Of a stretch of DNA of 64,000 nt, positions 59,639 to 64,000 are shown piece by piece (position 1 is the first letter of the stretch; each line of letters begins with the position of its first letter). The notes beneath the pieces are model-generated. The model ran no database searches, had not been told where the DNA came from, and was given only the letters and a program-made list of their open reading frames with translations. Source of the DNA: Luteolibacter luteus (lineage in GTDB: Bacteria; Verrucomicrobiota; Verrucomicrobiia; Verrucomicrobiales; Akkermansiaceae); contig NZ_CP051774.1 of NCBI RefSeq assembly GCF_012913485.1, positions 1,054,001 through 1,118,000 of the forward strand, written 5' to 3'. Both the position numbers and the translations under genes were made by a program.

Positions 59639-59980
59639 TCAGGATTCCGGAGCCGGATGTTCCAGATTCAGCAGCCGGACCTGGTCCAACAGCGTGGCCA
59701 GCTTCTTCCCGGCCTCGGTGAGACCGTAGTCCACCCGAGCTGGCAGCCCCGGCTGCTCGCTGCGGGTCAACACGCCGAAGTCCACCAGCTTTCTCAGCCG
59801 CTCATTCAGGATCTTCGTCGAGATCCCCGGTATAAAGCGCTCGAGTTCCCCGGGCCGCGTGACCCCGCCCGCCACGGCTGCTACCACCGAGCTGCTCCAC
59901 TTGCAGCCGATCACGTCCTCGAAGCGGTGATAATTTTTTCGATCCGCCAAGGGGATGAATTTCGGCTTTCCGGGAGGCAT
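59639..59980 (-). CDS. HxlR-family transcriptional regulator
   Basis: 113 residues. Winged helix: RFEDVIGCKWSSSVVAAVAGG (helix 1), RPGELERFIPGISTKILNERLRKL (recognition helix region) and GVLTRSEQPGLPARVDYGLTEAGKK (wing). HxlR proteins often respond to aldehydes, quinones or disulfide stress through Cys residues; here one Cys is present (Cys26). ATG 59980 is preferred over the long upstream extension, which crosses the divergent glutaredoxin-like gene. Divergent from that gene, with a dyad between them. Confidence 0.88.
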   Translation of the reverse strand: MPPGKPKFIPLADRKNYHRFEDVIGCKWSSSVVAAVAGGVTRPGELERFIPGISTKILNERLRKLVDFGVLTRSEQPGLPARVDYGLTEAGKKLATLLDQVRLLNLEHPAPES

Positions 59981-60025
59981 GGAGCCAAGAAAGGCCGAGC
60001 CTCCGAGGCCTGTCCAGAGGGAACC

Positions 60026-60048
60026 TTTTGGTACCCACCCCGCCAAAA
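60026..60048. promoter_or_regulatory. Dyad TTTTGG-N11-CCAAAA between hxlR-type and glutaredoxin-like genes
   Basis: TTTTGG (60026-60031) and CCAAAA (60043-60048) form an exact 6-bp inverted repeat separated by 11 nt, in the 162-nt divergent spacer. A 17-bp centre spacing fits a dimeric winged-helix regulator, most simply the adjacent HxlR protein. Prediction only. Confidence 0.5.
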
Positions 60049-60142
60049 AGTGCCCCATTTGGGAAAATCGGATCCGCGGCAGGATCGCGGCGTGCCGGGA
60101 AACACAAAGACCCGGCGGAACCAACACAACACGAAATCGACC

Positions 60143-60379
60143 ATGAAAACGACCGCTACCTTCTACCACGCCGGATGCCCTGTCTGTGTGGAAGCCGAAC
60201 AAAGCGTGGCCCAAGCCCTCGACCCGCAACGCTACAACGTGGAAATCGTCCACCTCGGCGACCAAGCGGGCCGCGTCGCCGAAGCCAAGGCCGCCGGCGT
60301 AAAGTCCGTCCCGGCCATTGTCATGAACGGCCAGACTTTCCACATCAACTTCGGTGCCGCCATCGAAGCGCTGGGCTGA
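60143..60379 (+). CDS. Glutaredoxin/thioredoxin-like CPVC protein
   Basis: 78 residues, thioredoxin fold. Active site GCPVC (Cys12, Cys15) after the MKTTATFYHA strand; the cis-Pro is in KSVPAIVMNGQ. Proteins of this small type reduce disulfides or act with a specific partner; alkaline CPVC variants are common in glutaredoxin-like HxlR-linked genes. Divergent from an HxlR regulator with a dyad in the spacer, suggesting induction by thiol or electrophile stress. A perfect 10-bp hairpin follows at 60392-60430. Confidence 0.85.
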   Translation: MKTTATFYHAGCPVCVEAEQSVAQALDPQRYNVEIVHLGDQAGRVAEAKAAGVKSVPAIVMNGQTFHINFGAAIEALG

Positions 60380-60391
60380 AATCCCGCCCGA

Positions 60392-60430
60392 CAGGTCCCG
60401 CTCTCATTTCACCATGATAGGCGGGACCTG
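60392..60430 (+). terminator. 10-bp hairpin after the glutaredoxin-like gene
   Basis: CAGGTCCCGC (60392-60401) pairs exactly with GCGGGACCTG (60421-60430) over 19 nt, 12 nt after the stop. No T-run follows, so it is a probable but not proven terminator. Confidence 0.55.
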
Positions 60431-60493
60431 ACCGGACCCCGGCTTTTCGAATGGCGGCTTGGGCGAGGAGGGGTTTCGATCAGCCCCAAGCAC

Positions 60494-60856
60494 ATGCCGA
60501 AATCCAATGCTGCCGCCCGCGTCCGCGCCGAAGTCATCCGCGTGATCGGACTGATTCCGAAAGGCCGCTTCACGACCTACGGCTCGATCGCGATGCATCT
60601 GGACGTCACGCCCCGCCAGGTGGCCAGCGTGCTCAGCCATCTCGATCCCAAGGAATCGAAGGCGCTTCCTTGGCACCGTGTCGTCGCGGCGGAAGGACGC
60701 GTCAGCCGCGGCATGCCGGAGGAACTCGCGAAAAAACAGAGCGCCCGCCTGAAGAAAGAAGGCATGAAGACCGACGCGAAAGGCTTCATCCTCAATGCGG
60801 ACGAGCACTTTCACGTCGTCGGCCTTCGCCGTGAAATCGAGTGGGACCGCGAATAG
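60494..60856 (+). CDS. Alkyltransferase-like protein (ATL, MGMT family without the active Cys)
   Basis: 120 residues in the DNA-binding half of O6-alkylguanine-DNA alkyltransferase. The active-site PCHRV motif reads PWHRV, with Trp60 in place of the acceptor Cys, the hallmark of ATLs. The helix-turn-helix and arginine finger are in YGSIAMHLDVTPRQVASVLS. ATLs flag O6-alkylguanine lesions and hand them to nucleotide excision repair. A charged C-terminal tail follows. Converges on the SHD1-thioredoxin gene. Confidence 0.92.
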   Translation: MPKSNAAARVRAEVIRVIGLIPKGRFTTYGSIAMHLDVTPRQVASVLSHLDPKESKALPWHRVVAAEGRVSRGMPEELAKKQSARLKKEGMKTDAKGFILNADEHFHVVGLRREIEWDRE

Positions 60857-60871
60857 CGGCCTCTCCTCCCC

Positions 60872-61525
60872 TTACTTCTTCGGAGTCGCCGCCTTCGCCC
60901 ACTTGGCGAATTCGTCGGGAGTGATCCCGTTGTGATAGCCACCCTTCGCCAGCTGCTTGCCCGAACTATCGGTCAGAAAATAGGTGGGGAAGCCGCTCAC
61001 TCCATACTCCTTCTGCAGCTTCTCGTCCTTCTTGCTGCTCGCCGCGCCCCCAGGGCCAAAGTCGAGCATCAACAGCACCAGATTCTGGTCAGCGAAGGAT
61101 TTGAACTCGGATTTGGAGAACACCTCATCCTCCAGCTTGATGCAGTACGGACACCAGCTGGTACCGGTAAAGAGCACGAGGATCGGCAGGCCGGTCTCCT
61201 TGGACTGCTCTTGGGCCTTGTCCATCTTGCTCAGCCATTTCGCCTTCCGGTCCGCAGCGACAGTCGGCGCTGCCTCCTCGGTCGCGGCCTCCGGCTTGCT
61301 TGTCTGGCTCTTGAGAAATTCCTGATCAGGGAATGAAAGCTTCGATTGGGCGAAGGTCGTGACCTTGCCGCTGCGCAGCCTGAGCGTGACATTGTCACCC
61401 TCCGCTTTCACCAGTTCGGCTTCGATCTTGGCACCCTCGGTATTCACCCAGGTGCGATACTCGGCATGCAGCGGGAGCGTCAGGCAGGAGGCAGCGAGGA
61501 GCAGGCAGGAAATTGACTTTTTCAC
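60872..61525 (-). CDS. Exported SHD1-thioredoxin fusion protein
   Basis: 217 residues from GTG 61525, with signal peptide (VKKSISCLLLAASCLTLPLH). A SHD1 (SLA1 homology) domain follows, about residues 23-72 (YRTWVNTEGAKIEAELVKAE, FAQSKLSFPDQEFL). After an Ala/Glu-rich linker comes a thioredoxin-like domain with WCPYC (residues 124-128) and cis-Pro in GFPTYFLTD. The architecture is common in Verrucomicrobia and probably handles disulfides or protein-protein contacts in the periplasm. An upstream in-frame ATG (61558) would add 11 residues before the signal. Confidence 0.85.
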   Translation of the reverse strand: MKKSISCLLLAASCLTLPLHAEYRTWVNTEGAKIEAELVKAEGDNVTLRLRSGKVTTFAQSKLSFPDQEFLKSQTSKPEAATEEAAPTVAADRKAKWLSKMDKAQEQSKETGLPILVLFTGTSWCPYCIKLEDEVFSKSEFKSFADQNLVLLMLDFGPGGAASSKKDEKLQKEYGVSGFPTYFLTDSSGKQLAKGGYHNGITPDEFAKWAKAATPKK

Positions 61526-61825
61526 GGTGGTTCGCGGTTGGCGGTTACTTTCCGGCAAGGAAACGGAAGGGAAGTTCAGCAGGAGAAAACGGATAGCACG
61601 CGGAACGCATTCGTCCTGCTATAAAAAGCGCGGCCCATTCGAAGCATATTCCCCCGCTGGATGCAACGGCGGGCATGCCCCCGAACCTTGGGAATCGATT
61701 CCATGGCGGCCGCTTCGCACCGCCCCCTCCCCGCTTCGCCTTTCCACCAGCCCCATGCGCCATTCCGCATTGCCGATCAGGGCCGGGGCGCTCATAACCC
61801 CGCCGCATTTCCAGAACCTACCTTG

Positions 61826-62737
61826 ATGAAACCGACTCTACTCGTTCTCGCCGCAGGCATGGGCTCCCGATACGGCGGCCTCAAGCAGATGGACCCGATG
61901 GGCCCCAATGGGGAGACCGTGCTGGATTACTCCGTCTTTGACGCGATCCGCGCCGGCTTCGGCAAGGTCGTCTTCATCATCCGCGAGGACTTCGCCGATG
62001 CCTTCAAGAACAGCGTCGGAGCCCGCTTCGCCGGCAAGATCGAGGTGGATTACGCCTTCCAGAAGCTGGAAGACCTCCCGGAAGGTTTCAGCGTGCCGGA
62101 AGGACGCACCAAGCCTTGGGGCACCGCCCACGCCGTGCGCGCCGCCCGCCACGTGGTGGACGGCCCCTTCGCCGTGATCAATGCCGACGACTTCTATGGT
62201 GCCGATGCCTATCAATCGATCGCCCGCTGGTTCGCTGCCGGTTCCGCGGATGCATCGAAGGACCACTACTCGATGGTCGGCTATCCGCTGCGCAATACCC
62301 TCTCCCAGCACGGCTCCGTGAACCGCGGCATCTGTAAGACCGATGCGAACGGCCTGCTGACCGACGTCGAGGAAGTGGTGGACATCGCCCGGGATGCCGA
62401 TGGCGTCTGCCGCGGCACCGCCCTCGATGGCTCCCGCCGCGAAATCGAGGACACCTCGCCGGTCTCCATGAACTTCTGGGGTTTCACCCGCAGCTTCTTC
62501 GATCAGATCGAGGAGCACTTCACCGCCTTCCTCACCGAAAAGGGCGGCGAGCAGAAGTCCGAGTGCTACATCCCCACCGTGGTCGATGACCTCATCCGCC
62601 GCGAGAAAGCCGATTGCCTGGTGCTCGACACCACCTCTTCCTGGTTCGGAGTCACCTATCCGGATGACAAGCCGCACGTGGTCGCTTCCATCGCCAAGCT
62701 CATCGAAGCCGGCGAGTATCCCAGCCCATTGGGCTGA
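61826..62737 (+). CDS. Sugar nucleotidyltransferase (NTP-transferase family)
   Basis: 303 residues. The N-terminal nucleotide-binding motif is VLAAGMGSRYGGLKQMDPMG; metal-binding Asp is in VINADDFYGADAY; SMNFWGFTRSFFDQIEEHF and DTTSSWFGVTYPDDKPHV are late motifs of the group. It would transfer a nucleotidyl group to a sugar phosphate (UTP-glucose-1-phosphate uridylyltransferase-like), but the sugar is unknown. ATG 61826 chosen over an upstream frame extension. A strong bidirectional hairpin follows the stop. Confidence 0.88.
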   Translation: MKPTLLVLAAGMGSRYGGLKQMDPMGPNGETVLDYSVFDAIRAGFGKVVFIIREDFADAFKNSVGARFAGKIEVDYAFQKLEDLPEGFSVPEGRTKPWGTAHAVRAARHVVDGPFAVINADDFYGADAYQSIARWFAAGSADASKDHYSMVGYPLRNTLSQHGSVNRGICKTDANGLLTDVEEVVDIARDADGVCRGTALDGSRREIEDTSPVSMNFWGFTRSFFDQIEEHFTAFLTEKGGEQKSECYIPTVVDDLIRREKADCLVLDTTSSWFGVTYPDDKPHVVASIAKLIEAGEYPSPLG

Positions 62738-62767
62738 GACGATAAGATCTTCCATCAACTGCCTTTC

Positions 62768-62793
62768 AAGAGGGGACCTCAGGGTCCCCTCTT
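62768..62793 (+). terminator. 11-bp hairpin shared by convergent genes
   Basis: AAGAGGGGACC (62768-62778) pairs perfectly with GGTCCCCTCTT (62783-62793) around TCAG. The minus-strand Lnt stop codon (62779-62781) lies in the loop, so the structure serves the plus-strand nucleotidyltransferase transcript and overlaps the 3' end of the Lnt reading frame. Confidence 0.75.
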
Positions 62794-64000
62794 CCGTTTC
62801 CAGAGCTTCTCCAGGCTCAGGAAAGTGGTCAGCACGGCCGCCAGCCCCGCACAAGGCCATAGCAACCACCGGTCAAGCGGCCTTCGCCCTGTCCCAACCA
62901 AGGGAATCTTCTCCCAGATGATCTCCCCCTGCCCGGGCACACCGAGTTCCTTCACGATTTTTCCGTCCGGGGAAACGATCCGCGAGAAGCCCGAGCTCGC
63001 GAGACGGAAGAGAGGCACCCCATATTCCGCCGCCCGCACCGCCGCCAGTTGCGCACTCAGCTTGTGCGCGTGCGGCCCCCAGCTCATCACGTCCATCGCG
63101 GGCACGATGAGCAACTCGGCATCGCGGGTAATCAAGCGGTCCATCACCCGCGCGTAATTCATGTCGTAGCAGATCGCGATCCCGACCTTTCCTGCCGGAC
63201 TATCCCACAGACGCTGGTGCCGTGCAGGCAGCCCGTCGTTCATAAATTGGATCGGCACTGACTTCACTTGCTTCAGGGCGATCTCTCCATCGGGACCGAC
63301 CAGGAAAGCCGTGTTATAAACCCGCTCCTCCGTGTGCTCGGCGACTTGCCGGTCCATCCCGCCCACCAGCACATGCATCTTGTTCCGTCGGCACCATTCC
63401 TTCAGCTCCCTCGGCGGATCTCCCAAATACGTATACTCGCTCAGGACGATGAGCTGGGATTCCGGAGCCCGCTTCAGAGCCTCATCCAGGCTTTCGATCA
63501 CCTGTTCCGGCAGCGGCTCCTCCCATTGCACGCCCGCCACCGAGATCATCTTCGACGCATCTTTTCCCGGGTTCGCCGCAGGCAGCCCGATCAGGACGGC
63601 GGGTAGAAACGCCGGCAGCACCCATTTGATCGGCCCTCGCGCAGGGTCGGCCGCCCACGCGGCCGCGTAGACGAGTGCCGCACCGGTCCCGTAGACTCCC
63701 AGCCAGTGAAAGCTTCCCGCCCACCATGCCGGCGGCAGCACGAAGCCGGGCGTGAGCCAGGCGAATTTCAATGGCCAGACCTCGCAGCGAATGAATTCCA
63801 AGCCCATCCACAGGAAGGGTGCCGCCGCCATCCCCCACTGCCGCCCGAAGCGTCGCTCCACCTGCTTGCCCAGCGCCACGAAGATTCCAAACCAGATCGC
63901 CAGCAGAAACCATAGCGCCACGGCGAAGACGGAGAAGATCTTCGCGAAAAACAGCAGTTGCGGGCCCATGATCCCCACCCCCACCAGCAGCCCCCCGTAA
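62779..64000 (-). CDS. lnt: Apolipoprotein N-acyltransferase (Lnt), 5' end beyond the window
   Basis: The visible frame runs from the right edge without a stop, so the N-terminus is missing. The visible part has several membrane helices (ALWFLLAIWFGIFVALG, WLGVYGTGAALVYAAAW), then a nitrilase-type domain: Glu in LIVLSEYTYLGD, Lys in LKQVKSVPIQF and the nucleophile Cys in VGIAICYDMNYARVM. A final hydrophobic segment near the C-terminus (LLWPCAGLAAVLTTFLSL) completes the Lnt plan. Lnt adds the third acyl chain to lipoproteins at the periplasmic face. Converges on the nucleotidyltransferase gene. Confidence 0.88.
   Translation of the reverse strand, partial: YGGLLVGVGIMGPQLLFFAKIFSVFAVALWFLLAIWFGIFVALGKQVERRFGRQWGMAAAPFLWMGLEFIRCEVWPLKFAWLTPGFVLPPAWWAGSFHWLGVYGTGAALVYAAAWAADPARGPIKWVLPAFLPAVLIGLPAANPGKDASKMISVAGVQWEEPLPEQVIESLDEALKRAPESQLIVLSEYTYLGDPPRELKEWCRRNKMHVLVGGMDRQVAEHTEERVYNTAFLVGPDGEIALKQVKSVPIQFMNDGLPARHQRLWDSPAGKVGIAICYDMNYARVMDRLITRDAELLIVPAMDVMSWGPHAHKLSAQLAAVRAAEYGVPLFRLASSGFSRIVSPDGKIVKELGVPGQGEIIWEKIPLVGTGRRPLDRWLLWPCAGLAAVLTTFLSLEKLWKRKRGP

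Noticed and set aside
60494..60856. Active O6-methylguanine-DNA methyltransferase
   Set aside because: The acceptor Cys is Trp in PWHRV and the N-terminal domain is missing, so it is an ATL protein.

Overview
The window is a high-GC bacterial chromosome segment whose gene content points to the Verrucomicrobia, most likely a Luteolibacter/Verrucomicrobiaceae-type organism. This is inferred from content, not from a marker gene. The clues are two DUF1080 (3-keto-disaccharide hydrolase) proteins, a PEP-CTERM secreted protein, thrombospondin-type-3 DxDxDG repeats, an SHD1-thioredoxin protein, tandem W-A-x-x-D-P repeat proteins, a YfbK-like protein beside an ECF sigma factor, and a System II (ResB/CcsA) cytochrome c pathway. 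No prophage, insertion sequence, CRISPR array or conventional defence island is visible. Clear Shine-Dalgarno sequences are scarce, so several starts were chosen on signal-peptide position or gene spacing.

Region by region. 1-11 kb: a long SPFH/flotillin protein, DUF3597, a secreted protein, htpG, a 2-Cys peroxiredoxin, a SnoaL-like protein, DUF4304, the ABC-F protein Uup and a zinc alcohol dehydrogenase. 11-20 kb: a LigT-type RNA phosphoesterase, a repeat protein, a GH76 alpha-mannanase with two crystallin domains, two DUF1080 proteins, an AraC regulator and an Fsr-type exporter. 19.7-24.8 kb: lipoprotein-resB-ccsA for cytochrome c maturation, then psd. 24.8-32 kb: a sugar locus (MFS hexuronate-type transporter, GH9-like hydrolase, divergent XylR-type regulator), then a glutathionyl-hydroquinone reductase/cupin/royal-jelly-fold operon. 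32-40.7 kb: secreted and lipoprotein genes, the initiator tRNA, a YgiB/YgiC-like pair, an RNA ligase, HIT and VOC proteins, a zinc-ribbon protein and a PEP-CTERM protein. 40.9-42.6 kb: rpoA-rplQ. 42.8-53.2 kb: photolyase, a protease/pseudoprotease pair, a TPMT-like methyltransferase, a TPM-domain pair, a second repeat lipoprotein, PAS-AraC/nadD and a TPR protein. 53.2-60 kb: a co-directional minus-strand series of HxlR, 2-oxoacid dehydrogenase E1alpha/E1beta/E2, rex, an ECF sigma factor with a YfbK-like partner, and a deaminase. 60-64 kb: a CPVC glutaredoxin-like protein, an alkyltransferase-like protein, an SHD1-thioredoxin, a nucleotidyltransferase and the C-terminal part of Lnt, cut by the window edge.

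The observation I rate highest is the overlapping gene pair at 44.7-46.7 kb. One gene encodes an HtrA-like protease with an intact His-Asp-Ser triad. The next encodes a homologue that has lost the His and Ser and carries its PDZ domain inside the protease barrel. Others worth checking are an initiator tRNA with an AGG:CCU anticodon stem and a C1xC72 mismatch, a YfbK-type protein lacking its VWA domain next to an ECF sigma gene, a YgiB/YgiC-like lipoprotein-ligase operon, and several palindromic intergenic repeats. I found no multi-gene system I can confidently call new.
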